11,629 nucleotides of DNA, taken from positions 1-11,629 of the forward strand of contig BBXU01003158.1 in the NCBI GenBank assembly GCA_001598975.1. The letters run 5' to 3'. Numbering within the stretch: the stretch's first letter is position 1; every line of letters starts with the position of its first letter. This DNA comes from Parachlorella kessleri. Lineage: Eukaryota > Chlorophyta > Trebouxiophyceae > Chlorellales > Chlorellaceae. The notes under the pieces are model-generated. The model saw nothing but the letters and a program-made list of their open reading frames with translations, was not told the origin of the DNA and ran no database searches. The position numbers were made by a program, and so were the translations under genes. This document shows, piece after piece, positions 1-8,110 of this stretch.

Positions 1-1511
<1,511 letters not shown>

Positions 1512-1531
1512 TTTTTTAATCAATAAATGAC

Positions 1532-1582
1532 AATTAAGTATCTTTCATTTTTCTTTCATGACCGAATGAAAGGTACTTAATT
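1532..1582 (+). terminator. Stem-loop in the psbC 3' UTR
   Basis: Arms 1532-1549 and 1565-1582 form an 18-bp stem with a 15-nt loop, starting 20 nt after the psbC stop. The single non-Watson-Crick position is T opposite G, a G-U wobble in plus-strand RNA but an A-C mismatch in minus-strand RNA. The structure is therefore better formed in the psbC transcript. In plastids such hairpins mainly stabilise and define mRNA 3' ends rather than terminate transcription efficiently. Confidence 0.7.
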
Positions 1583-1605
1583 TTGTTTAGAGTTATTTTT
1601 CCTAC

Positions 1606-1610
1606 AGGAG
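1606..1610 (+). promoter_or_regulatory. Shine-Dalgarno AGGAG before the ATG at 1621
   Basis: AGGAG ends 10 nt before ATG 1621, the same spacing as at ycf3 and atpH here. This supports 1621 as a true initiation codon, although the frame opened there stops at 1680 after 19 codons. The long ORF continues one frame away, which implies an extra base or a frameshift in between. Confidence 0.5.
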
Positions 1611-1620
1611 CATTTATAAA

Positions 1621-2446
1621 ATGGAAAAAAATCCAATGATGTTTTCATATAATTTTTTTGTTGATAAAAAAAAATTTTAAAAAAAAAGAACAACCTCCTG
1701 TTAATTTTCTAGGAAACCCATTAAATAGTTATTTAGAATTAGATGTAATTACTGATTTAGTTGAAATATTAGAGTATAAAAATATTTCTACAATTAGTGA
1801 TAAAATATATATAGAATGGGTTATTTTTTTACACAAAAATTTTCAGTATATTCCGTATAATAAACATATTCATGTTGTTTTGTATTCGGTAGCAAAATGC
1901 GAAAATTTTAATATTTTATTTATATTTTTTTTAAAATCAAAATATATAATAAAAAATAAAAATACGGTCCGTCGATTTTATCGTTCGTATGGTGTGGACA
2001 AGCATTATTGTTGCTTAAAAACAATTAAACCTGAATTAATAACTAAAATAGATAATTTACCTCATTATTTTTTGTGTTGTTTAAGTAAAGAATGCGTTTT
2101 TCCAACAAAATATTTTGATTTATATTTGGTTTGCATGCCATACTTGTTCAATTCAAATGATTTAAATGTAAAAAAGGCATTTGATTCTATAATATTATAT
2201 TCTTCGATTACTGCCGATAATGATGTAGGTGGGCATCTTTCTTCATTGTATTTTCTTTACAATCAAAACAAAAAATCTCCACCATTATGTAAAAATTTGT
2301 ATACTAATTTAGATTTTCTATTTTTGAAAGATTTTTTTCATGATTTTTTATTTACAGTTTTAAATTATCAAAATTCATTGTTAAAATCTTATAATTTAAT
2401 TAAAAATCAATTTTTGTATTTAACTTTGAAGATTATTAATGAATGA
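1621..2446 (+). CDS. Unrecognised ORF, about 274 codons, with one apparent frameshift
   Basis: I do not recognise this protein. The long open frame runs from about 1658 to the TGA at 2444-2446 (262 codons if read from a TTG). The best start is ATG 1621, with AGGAG 10 nt upstream, but that frame hits TAA at 1678. Removing one A from the A9 run at 1666-1674 joins them into about 274 codons. The product is rich in Asn, Lys, Phe, Tyr and Ile and has eight cysteines, including a CC pair in YCCLK and FLCCLSKEC. I see no nucleotide-binding, nuclease, maturase or reverse-transcriptase motif and no convincing membrane span. Codon use is much more AT-rich (TTT, AAA, ATA, AAT) than in psbC. It lies 109 bp after psbC and its end overlaps the next ORF by 8 bp, suggesting co-transcription and translational coupling. 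It may be a lineage-specific or fast-evolving plastid gene. Confidence 0.6.
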
Positions 2447-2893
2447 TAAAGAGCGTTTTTCGGGTAATAACCGAAAGTCTGATTTTTGGAAAAACTTTGG
2501 TCCATTTAGAAATTGGGTTTTAGTCGCTTCGATGTTCGGTGTCTTGTTTTGGCTTTTTATGAGAGCATTGTGGCCTACACAAGCCCCCTTTCACGCTCTC
2601 GTTCGAAGTCACTACCAGCTACAACTACTGAATCTTTGTCGGTAACTATTCCACGTAGTCACTCAGAAACAACCACTGTACGAACACGGCGACTTTCTGC
2701 TCGTGCCCGTGAGTCCTCGAACATTGAACCACCTATTGTTCCGCAACAGAGTCAAGAAATTGATCAAAATGAATTACTTGCTAAAAAATCAGCTAATCAA
2801 GGGAGTTTAGTTCTAAAAAGATTCCAGAATGCACAAGACGAAAATTTCCCAAATCTGGGACTAATTGTGTTTTATTTCTTTTTGTTTTTTTAG
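2439..2893 (+). CDS. Unrecognised small protein with one membrane segment and an Arg/Ser/Thr-rich tail, frameshifted
   Basis: I do not recognise this gene. ATG 2439 overlaps the previous ORF by 8 bp. The first frame encodes a charged N-terminus (MNDKERF, then RKSDFWKNFGPFRN), a likely membrane span at residues 25-44, and then ends at 2645. A second frame takes over cleanly at the C5 run 2584-2588: one extra C would join APLSRSRSKS and continue to the TAG at 2891-2893, about 151 codons in all. The downstream part (about residues 51-90) is rich in Ser, Thr and Arg with GC-richer codons (CGC, CGG, TCG, GCC), unlike its surroundings. It ends in a hydrophobic run, LIVFYFFLFF. An N-terminal remnant of a larger membrane protein is possible but unproven. 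The second frame may be partly non-coding, since a short hairpin lies at 2847-2860. Confidence 0.45.
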
Positions 2894-3246
2894 TTCTATA
2901 TTTTTTTGTTCTTGTTCCATTTCTAGTTCTATAATTTTAACCTGATACTAGAAATGGAATCAATAATTATAAATGTAAATGGTAGGTAAAAACAAACTAA
3001 AAGTTTTAAAAATAACGGATTAAAAAAGTTAAATACAAATCAAGACATAATATAACAAAAATGTTGTTCGTCTGTTTCAATTTTTTACAACAACAGAATG
3101 TAATTTAAAATTAAAAATTTGGTTTTTTAATAATTTATTACATATAACTAATTTTTTATCATAAAAAACAAATATTATAGACTAGAGATAATTTGGAACA
3201 CATTGATTTTTATAAAAAATTGTGATAAGTTATTTAATTAAAGTTT
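2894..3246. other. 353-bp AT-rich spacer between the unknown ORF pair and trnS
   Basis: No gene is visible on either strand. It holds one clear hairpin at 2915-2959 and a weaker 7-bp pairing (3062-3068 with 3089-3095). The rest is low-complexity A/T. Any trnS promoter would lie in the last 50-100 bp, but I see no convincing -35/-10 pair. Confidence 0.6.
2915..2959 (+). terminator. Stem-loop after the unknown ORF pair
   Basis: TTCCATTTCTAG at 2915-2926 pairs perfectly with 2948-2959, a 12-bp stem with a 21-nt loop, starting 21 nt after the TAG at 2893. Its position fits a 3'-end stabilising structure for the psbD-psbC-ORF transcript. The TTCCATT word recurs in other spacers, so it may instead belong to the dispersed repeat family. 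Confidence 0.45.
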
Positions 3247-3334
3247 GGAGAGATGACCGAGAGGCCGAAGGTAACGCATTGCTAATGCGTCGTGTGGCAA
3301 CCCCATACCGAGGGTTCGAATCCCTCTCTCTCCG
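3247..3334 (+). tRNA. trnS-GCU: tRNA-Ser (GCU)
   Basis: An 88-nt type II tRNA. The acceptor stem GGAGAGA (3247-3253) pairs with TCTCTCC (3327-3333), followed by discriminator G at 3334. The anticodon stem ACGCA/TGCGT encloses loop TTGCTAA with anticodon GCT at 3281-3283. A long variable arm follows, as expected for serine. The T arm is GAGGG-TTCGAAT-CCCTC (3310-3326). CCA is not encoded and there is no intron. It reads the serine codons AGU and AGC. Confidence 0.97.
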
Positions 3335-3382
3335 TTTTTTTAATAATTAAAAACAATTTAATATTTGGAGCTTGGTAGGAAC

Positions 3383-3425
3383 GCTAGTTGCTGTTCTAAA
3401 AATATTATTTTTAGAAAACACTAGC
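3383..3425 (-). terminator. Composite stem-loop between trnS and ycf3
   Basis: The outer stem GCTAGT/ACTAGC (3383-3388 with 3420-3425) encloses a perfect 10-bp inner stem TTCTAAAAAT/ATTTTTAGAA (3394-3403 with 3407-3416). It lies between convergent trnS (+) and ycf3 (-), about 120 nt beyond the ycf3 stop, so it could serve the 3' end of either transcript. Strand assignment is an inference. Confidence 0.4.
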
Positions 3426-3428
3426 CAT

Positions 3429-3449
3429 TAATTTTTGTAACAAAAATTA
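3429..3449 (-). terminator. Short stem-loop downstream of ycf3
   Basis: TAATTTTTG (3429-3437) pairs perfectly with CAAAAATTA (3441-3449) across a 3-nt loop. It is AT-rich and modest in stability. On the minus strand it falls about 100 nt after the ycf3 stop and could be part of its 3' UTR. Confidence 0.3.
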
Positions 3450-3545
3450 TAAGGTTTAAAACCTATGGAATTATATATTGATAATAACAACTATTGAAAT
3501 CAATAAACTTACAAGCACATAAAACTTTATATGCAGTTTTATTGA

Positions 3546-4049
3546 CTATAATCGATTCGTCATTTTAAGCCAATTTTGAGCTTCAATATAATTTGTTGGT
3601 GCTAGTCGAATAGCTTCTCGCCAATAATCTGCAGCTTTATCAAAAAGCAGCTTTGAAATTTCACTTTTTCCATTTTCTAAAGCTTGTTCACCACGATAAT
3701 GATAAATAACAGCAATATTATTTAAAGCTTGTGGTAGTGAGGGATTTCTTTCTAAAGCTTGATAATAATAATCTAAAGCTCGTGAATGATCACCATTACT
3801 TGTATGGATTAATCCTATATTATATAAAATATAACTTCGATCATAAGCGTCAGTTTCTAATCTTAAAGCTTGGTAATAATTTTGTAAAGCTTCGGCATAT
3901 TCACCTTCTGATTGTGCGGACATACCATCTCTATAATAACTAAAAGCCTGTTTTTCACGATTGGATGTTGGCAATATTTTCAAGAGAATATCGGCTATAA
4001 CAGTAAAAGTTTTATCGATAAAATTGTCATTTCTTTGTGATCTTGGCAT
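3546..4049 (-). CDS. ycf3: Photosystem I assembly protein Ycf3 (TPR protein)
   Basis: Ycf3 is a stromal, thylakoid-associated chaperone that assembles PSI by interacting with PsaA/PsaB and other PSI subunits. The 167-aa product matches the usual length of about 168-170 aa. It starts [15 protein letters not shown] and holds three tetratricopeptide repeats at roughly residues 35-68, 72-105 and 107-153. The second has the family sequence [20 protein letters not shown], and the region after [11 protein letters not shown] is the third. The start ATG (4049) has AGAGGAG on the minus strand at 4060-4066, 10 nt upstream. The gene is uninterrupted, unlike the two-intron version in most land plants. psbI lies upstream on the same strand after a 308-bp gap, so co-transcription is possible. 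Confidence 0.97.
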   Translation of the reverse strand: MPRSQRNDNFIDKTFTVIADILLKILPTSNREKQAFSYYRDGMSAQSEGEYAEALQNYYQALRLETDAYDRSYILYNIGLIHTSNGDHSRALDYYYQALERNPSLPQALNNIAVIYHYRGEQALENGKSEISKLLFDKAADYWREAIRLAPTNYIEAQNWLKMTNRL

Positions 4050-4357
4050 AGAATAGAATCTCCTCTAATATTTATAGAATTGAGAATAATAGTTTTTCAT
4101 TAATATTTTTATGATTACCTTTTTAATACTTTAGAATTTTTCAACTATTTTTTTGTTAAAAAAAACACAATAAATCTTTTTTTATTTTGTCAAAAATACA
4201 TTAAATCTAAGAAAACTATGATATTAATAAGTTACATAAACTTTTTATGTTATTTAAAAGAGTAAAAAGTTAGTAAAAGAAAGTGCCGTTTTATTGTAAT
4301 AAAACGACACTTGAAAAACATTAATTTTGTATAAAATGTTTAAATTATATCTCGAAA
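4050..4357. other. 308-bp spacer between ycf3 and psbI
   Basis: No gene is seen. The half next to psbI contains the strong hairpin at 4281-4312. The half next to ycf3 holds its ribosome binding site (4060-4066) and poly-A/T tracts around 4140-4190, with no clear promoter boxes. Confidence 0.6.
4281..4312 (-). terminator. Stem-loop in the psbI 3' UTR
   Basis: Arms 4281-4295 and 4298-4312 form a 15-bp stem with a 2-nt nominal loop, 45 nt past the psbI stop on the minus strand. The only irregular position is C opposite A on the plus strand, which becomes a G-U wobble in minus-strand RNA. The fold is therefore intact only in the psbI-direction transcript. It probably protects the psbI mRNA 3' end. 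Confidence 0.65.
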
Positions 4358-4474
4358 TTAATCAAGATCTTTTTGTCCAGGGTTACGTCCTGGGTCATTA
4401 GAAAGAAATCCAAAGATAAATAGTGAAACAAAAAAAGTAACTACAGTATATACAAATATTTTTAATGTTAACAT
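4358..4474 (-). CDS. psbI: Photosystem II protein I, 38 aa
   Basis: PsbI is a single-span PSII subunit bound beside D1 and CP43, important for early PSII assembly and stability. The ORF has 38 codons plus stop. It begins [19 protein letters not shown], has one hydrophobic span at about residues 4-24, and ends with the stromal motif [22 protein letters not shown] is diagnostic of the family, and length (usually 36-38 aa) agrees. No Shine-Dalgarno motif is visible upstream; a T-rich stretch on the plus strand (poly-A in the mRNA leader) sits there instead. ycf3 follows on the same strand and trnT is divergent. A hairpin at 4281-4312 follows the stop. Confidence 0.97.
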   Translation of the reverse strand: MLTLKIFVYTVVTFFVSLFIFGFLSNDPGRNPGQKDLD

Positions 4475-4636
4475 AACTTTTTTTTTAATCAAAAAGATTT
4501 ATAGGCTACTACTATTTTTATTATATCATACAAAAAAATATTAAACTAGTTATTTTGGTAATATTTATTAAAATTTTTGATTTTTCATAAATAAAAAAAA
4601 TAAACACTGATTTCTATAAAATTAACCATTTTATTA

Positions 4637-4668
4637 TTGATTTTTATATAATATAATTATATTATAAT
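4637..4668 (+). promoter_or_regulatory. Possible promoter-like AT element upstream of trnT
   Basis: TTGATT (4637-4642) is followed by overlapping TATAAT words, the last at 4663-4668, 12 nt before trnT. The spacing from TTGATT to the last TATAAT is 20 nt, longer than the 17-19 nt optimum for plastid-encoded polymerase, and such words are expected by chance in this AT-rich sequence. This is a weak candidate only. Confidence 0.25.
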
Positions 4669-4680
4669 AAAAACAAGATT

Positions 4681-4753
4681 GCCTGCTTAACTCAATTGGC
4701 AGAGTATCGGTCTTGTAAACCGAAGGTTATCGGTTCAACTCCGATAGCAGGCT
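4681..4753 (+). tRNA. trnT-UGU: tRNA-Thr (UGU)
   Basis: A 73-nt tRNA. The acceptor GCCTGCT (4681-4687) pairs with AGCAGGC (4746-4752), with discriminator T at 4753. The anticodon stem TCGGT/ACCGA encloses loop CTTGTAA with anticodon TGT at 4714-4716. The T arm is ATCGG-TTCAACT-CCGAT. There is no intron and CCA is not encoded. It reads ACN threonine codons by superwobble in plastids. Confidence 0.97.
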
Positions 4754-5330
4754 AAAAATAAAAAAAATTATATAAATCTTTTACTTAGCTTACTTTTTCA
4801 ATAGAAAAAAATAGACAATAAAGAAAAAGAAGGTTAAAATAAAAAAAATATCAAGACAATTAGTCTCTATTAAATTTTTACTAGCTGGTTTTATTTCTTG
4901 ACTTATTTTAGTGTTTAAAAGAAAACAACTATTTTTTTTGTCTGTAAAAAATTTTTTATTTTAAAAATAAAAATAGTTAAAAAAACAAATACAGCAAAAA
5001 AAAATTAAAAGTACAGAGTATTTCATTATTTAAAATGAATTACCTGTAACATTTAGAATAAAAATAATATTGAATATTTTGTTTATTTTTAGTTCTAAAA
5101 AATAGATGGTTCCTTTTATTGTTTTTTTATTTTTGTAAACCAACTTTGTTTATTCCATTTTTTTTTCCGTTTCTTTTTCCAGTTTTTCAAACTGGAAAAA
5201 GAAACGATAATAAAAAGAACATGAATAAAAGTATTTTATAAAAATACAAAATATCAATATTTTTTTAGTTTATTAACTAGTAATATGATTAATAGTTAGT
5301 TATTAATAAGACAAATTCTATATATTTTTT
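4754..5330. other. 577-bp spacer between trnT and rps2
   Basis: No gene is recognisable. An imperfect A/T hairpin brings 4927-4936 against 4969-4978 (10 bp), and a strong perfect hairpin lies at 5168-5206. The word at 5153-5168, TTCCA followed by T9 and CC, recurs exactly at 9997-10012. A minus-strand open stretch (about 4790-4960) lacks an ATG and matches nothing I know. Confidence 0.6.
5168..5206. repeat. Perfect 18-bp hairpin upstream of rps2
   Basis: Positions 5168-5185 pair exactly with 5189-5206 around the 3-nt loop TTC. It carries the module ACTGGAAAAAGAA (5191-5203), found again at 6637-6649 in the rps2-atpI spacer. It may be a small dispersed repeat, a trnT 3' structure or part of the rps2 leader; the sequence does not decide. 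Confidence 0.6.
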
Positions 5331-6179
5331 ATGTCTCAAAAACTTACTCTGGAAGATATGATAAAGAGTGGAATGCATTTTGGTCATTTTACTCATGAAT
5401 GGAATCCACGTATGGCACCATATATTTATGGTGAAAAAAATGGTCGTCACGTTTTAGATCTTGTCCAAACACATTATCTTTTAAAACAGGTTCTTAATTT
5501 TATTGAAGAGAGTGCAGCACAAGGAAAAACTTTTTTATTTGTAGGTACAAAAAAACAAGCAGCTCCTTTAATAGCAAAAACAGCTTTAGCTTGTAATAGT
5601 TTTTATGTTAATCAACGTTGGTTAGGTGGAATGTTAACTAATTGGCGAACAATACAAAAATCTCTTCGAAAATTAGATGAATATCGACAAGCTGAACAAC
5701 GTGGAGATTGGAATTTTTTAAAGAAACAAGAAGTTGCTCGAAAAAAACGAGAAAAACAACGTTTAGAGAAATATCTAGCTGGTTTAGAAAATATGAATCA
5801 ACTACCTGGCGTTGTTATTATTATTGGTCAACCAGAAGAAATTCACGCAGTTCGTGAATGTCGTCAGTTAGCTATTCCTACAATTACTCTTCTTGATAGT
5901 AATTGTGATCCCACTTTGGCTGATTGGTATATTCCGGCTAATGATGATTCAGTTTCTGCATTACGTGTTATACTTGACCTTTTCGAAAATTCTATTCTTA
6001 GTGGTCAAACACGTTATCGTGAAGATGAGTCATTTTCAAAAACAAAGTTTTTGGAAAAGAAAATTGCAAAACAAAATGTAAAACAATCTTTACATCGTAA
6101 AAACTCATCAACAGTAACTGAAAAAAAAGCTTCTAAATATCGTAGCACTAGTACTCGTTTACGTAGTAAACAAGGATAA
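5331..6179 (+). CDS. rps2: Small ribosomal subunit protein uS2
   Basis: uS2 binds the 30S head-body junction of the plastid ribosome. The 282-aa product starts MSQKLTLEDMIKSGMHFGH, typical of the family, followed by WNPRMAPYIYG. The signature VNQRWLGGMLTNW is at residues 93-105, a charged coiled segment occupies about 113-150, and LPGVVII...LLDSNCDP, the second conserved block, is at 158-194. The core ends near residue 225. About 55 basic, Ser/Lys-rich residues follow, making it longer than bacterial S2 (about 240 aa); such tails are common in algal plastids. No Shine-Dalgarno motif is visible before ATG 5331, only T-rich sequence. It heads the rps2-atpI-atpH-atpF-atpA cluster, an order inherited from early plastids. 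Confidence 0.97.
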   Translation: MSQKLTLEDMIKSGMHFGHFTHEWNPRMAPYIYGEKNGRHVLDLVQTHYLLKQVLNFIEESAAQGKTFLFVGTKKQAAPLIAKTALACNSFYVNQRWLGGMLTNWRTIQKSLRKLDEYRQAEQRGDWNFLKKQEVARKKREKQRLEKYLAGLENMNQLPGVVIIIGQPEEIHAVRECRQLAIPTITLLDSNCDPTLADWYIPANDDSVSALRVILDLFENSILSGQTRYREDESFSKTKFLEKKIAKQNVKQSLHRKNSSTVTEKKASKYRSTSTRLRSKQG

Positions 6180-6254
6180 CTATAATAAAAGTTTAACATT
6201 AAATTGTAATTGACTTTTTATTTCCAATAAAAAAAATTAAGTTTGTTCCTTATA

Positions 6255-6275
6255 CGTTAATGTAAGTGATTAACG
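6255..6275 (+). terminator. Small stem-loop after rps2
   Basis: CGTTAAT (6255-6261) pairs with ATTAACG (6269-6275) across a 7-nt loop, about 75 nt after the rps2 stop. It is short but perfect and may mark a processing or 3'-stabilising site in the rps2-atpI transcript. Confidence 0.3.
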
Positions 6276-6280
6276 CCATT

Positions 6281-6305
6281 AATGCTATTGCTTTCTGTTT
6301 CCTTT
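6281..6305 (+). repeat. Dispersed repeat, copy 1 (upstream of atpI)
   Basis: This 25-nt segment, ending in GCTTTCTGTTTCCTTT, matches 8111-8135 with only two differences (A/G at base 7, T/C at base 9). Both copies lie on the same strand upstream of an atp gene. Confidence 0.65.
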
Positions 6306-6385
6306 TCCGATTCTTTTTTGTTTTTTTAAAATAAAGTTGATTCCAGTTCTTTTTTATTTTCAGTTTCCATGTTGTTCCAGGGTTT

Positions 6386-6422
6386 CATTTCCTTTTCCAG
6401 GTAACACCTGGAAAAGGAAATG
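6386..6422. repeat. Perfect 17-bp hairpin in the rps2-atpI spacer
   Basis: Positions 6386-6402 pair exactly with 6406-6422 around the 3-nt loop AAC. Its CCAGGT end is repeated just downstream as ACCTGG at 6425-6430 and 6435-6440, so alternative pairings are possible. It looks like a modular small dispersed repeat rather than a terminator, since atpI lies downstream in the same cluster. Confidence 0.65.
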
Positions 6423-6710
6423 CCACCTGGAATTACCTGGAATAAACGAAATTAGTTTCTTTTTATTATCTAAAACTTTGTTTTAGAACATCAGGTTTTC
6501 AACCTCGAATAAACGAAGTTGCTTTATGGAAAAGCAATCTAGTTTCAGTTTTTCTTTAGGTTCCAAAAAAAAAGTTTTTGGAAAAACAACAGGAACGAAC
6601 AATAGCTTAAAACAACCAGAATTGGAAAAAACAAGAACTGGAAAAAGAATAAACAAAATAATTAGAACAGGAAATACAAAAGGAACGCCCTGTAAAAAGG
6701 AGTAAAATTT

Positions 6711-7429
6711 ATGACAAATGTCTGGTTTGATTTAGCTGAAGTTTCTGTAGGTCAGCATTGGTATTGGACTGTAGGCCCATATACAGTACATGGTCAAGTA
6801 TTAATTACATCATGGATTGTTTTCGCTATAATTCTTGGAATTTCATTACTGGCAAATAGTAATTTAAAATCAATTCCTGAAGGCCTTCAAAATGTTACTG
6901 AATATATAACAGAATTTATTCGTGATTTAGCAAAAACTCAAATTGGTGAACACGATTATTTAAAATGGGTACCTTTTTTAGGAACCATTTTTCTTTTATT
7001 TTTGTATCTAACTGGTCAGGTGCTCTTGTGCCTTGGCGTATTCTCGAATTACCCAATGGTGAATTAGCTGCACCTACAAATGATATTAATACAACTGTTG
7101 CTTTAGCTCTATTAACTTCAGTTGCTTATTTTTATGCTGGAATTAGTAAAAAAGGTTTAGGATATTTTAAACGTTATATATCTCCTGCAGCTTTTTTATT
7201 ACCTATTAATGTTTTAGAAGATTTTACTAAACCATTATCATTAAGTTTTCGACTTTTTGGAAACATTCTAGCTGATGAGCTAGTTGTAGGTGTATTAATT
7301 ACCTTAGTACCTTTAGTAATTCCTATTCCTATTATGTTATTAGGTTTATTTACTAGTGCTATTCAAGCTTTAGTTTTTGCTACATTAGCTGGTGCTTATA
7401 TTGGCGAATCTGTTGAAGATCATCACTAG
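6711..7429 (+). CDS. atpI: ATP synthase CF0 subunit a, with a one-base frame break
   Basis: Subunit a forms the half-channels that bring protons to the c-ring of the thylakoid ATP synthase. AAGGAG at 6697-6702 lies 8 nt before ATG 6711. The first frame is conserved through residue 95 ([11 protein letters not shown]), then runs off to a stop at 7067. Conserved sequence resumes in the next frame at 6998 ([13 protein letters not shown]) and continues through [20 protein letters not shown] and [17 protein letters not shown] to the end GESVEDHH. The Arg of SFRLFGN is the essential proton-channel arginine. One extra T in the T4 run 6994-6997 restores about 239 codons, close to the family's 240-250. 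Both halves look fully constrained, so a sequencing deletion is likelier than a true pseudogene. No canonical -1 slippery heptamer is in frame. Confidence 0.93.
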
Positions 7430-7430
7430 T

Positions 7431-7507
7431 TTTTCGGCTTTTTTTATTTTATTTTTGGCTTGTTTTTTCTTTTAGAAAAAACAAGTAAAAATAATAATAA
7501 CCGAAAA
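7431..7507 (+). terminator. Nested stem-loop in the atpI 3' UTR
   Basis: Two nt after the atpI stop, TTTTCGG (7431-7437) pairs with CCGAAAA (7501-7507). Inside is a perfect 12-bp hairpin CTTGTTTTTTCT/AGAAAAAACAAG (7459-7470 with 7474-7485) with loop TTT. The location fits a 3'-end or intercistronic processing structure. Confidence 0.6.
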
Positions 7508-7598
7508 TCAAAGAATTGTTAGAATAATAAAAAAATGCATTTATAATCTTAACTTTAAGATAATTTTGAATTTATTTTAAAGAAAAAATTACTAATAT

Positions 7599-7645
7599 CT
7601 TTTTTTACGATCATTTTTACACTGTAAAAATGATCGTAAAAAAAG
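7599..7645 (+). repeat. Perfect 22-bp hairpin after atpI, paired family with 8880-8923
   Basis: Positions 7599-7620 pair exactly with 7624-7645 around loop ACT. The core ACGATCATTTTTAC resembles ACGTTCATTTTTTAC in the hairpin after atpH. The one substitution is matched by a complementary change in the other arm (TGATCGT versus TGAACGT), so pairing is kept. It may be an mRNA processing or stabilising element, or a mobile hairpin repeat. Confidence 0.65.
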
Positions 7646-7785
7646 CTTAAACTGTTTTAGAAATTTTTCACATTTTTAAAAAATTAAACTTACTAAAGAT
7701 TCATTTAAATGTTTGTTTTAATGTTTTTTTCAAAAAAAATTGAAGTTTGAAAACACTATATTTAAAACAATTTTTGTTATTTTCA

Positions 7786-7822
7786 TTTTTTTGTTAATTA
7801 ATAAAATTAATTAACAAAAAAA
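7786..7822. repeat. Perfect 17-bp AT-only-core hairpin
   Basis: Positions 7786-7802 pair exactly with 7806-7822 around loop AAA. The arm is T7, G, then TTAATTAAT. It lies mid-spacer between atpI and atpH. Function is unknown. Confidence 0.6.
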
Positions 7823-8110
7823 CGACTATTAGTAGTTTTTAATTTTTACAGTAAATACGCTGTAGTTTTAAAAAACTTTTAATTAATCCTGTAAATTAAA
7901 TATTTTTTTTTTTAAGGATTTTAGTTGATTGATTTTCCATTTAATAAGATGGAAAAAAATAGAAAATATTTACTGATATTTAAATTCTATTGAATATCAA
8001 AATTATTATTTTCTAAAATTAAATAGATTAAGAATACAAAAATTCTTAATATTATTTTGTTTTAATTTAAGTGAAATCCATACGCTAAAGGGCAAGTGAC
8101 TTTTGTTTCA

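Larger units (their letters stand above)
6180..6710. other. 531-bp repeat-rich spacer between rps2 and atpI
   Basis: No gene is visible. It is the most module-dense spacer in the window. It holds a 7-bp stem at 6255-6261/6269-6275 (likely the rps2 3' end), a 25-nt word at 6281-6305 shared with the atpH leader, and the perfect hairpin 6386-6422. It also has a tandem ACCTGGAATT motif near 6425-6442 and small stems at 6470-6486 and 6493-6505. GAATAAAC occurs three times, and AAGGAG (6697-6702) serves atpI. Confidence 0.6.

Noticed and set aside
1621..1680. A 19-codon peptide from ATG 1621 as a gene of its own
   Set aside because: It resembles no known small plastid subunit, lacks a hydrophobic span and leads directly into the long frame after a one-base change, so it is better read as the N-terminus of the larger ORF.
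3731..3943. Plus-strand ORF of 70 codons opposite ycf3
   Set aside because: It lies fully antisense to the conserved TPR region of ycf3 and has no family resemblance.
4790..4960. Minus-strand open stretch with a hydrophobic C-terminal part, between trnT and rps2
   Set aside because: It has no ATG or clear start, no ribosome binding site and no match to psbK, psaM, petL, petN, psb30 or other small plastid proteins; poly-T codons explain the hydrophobicity.
5893..6199. Two ORFs of about 60 codons (one per strand) over the rps2 3' half
   Set aside because: Both are out-of-frame shadows of the rps2 C-terminal region without start signals.
6985..7000. Programmed -1 ribosomal frameshift in atpI
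   Set aside because: The in-frame codons ATT TTT CTT TTA do not form an X XXY YYZ slippery site, and such frameshifting in atpI is not established; an indel is simpler.
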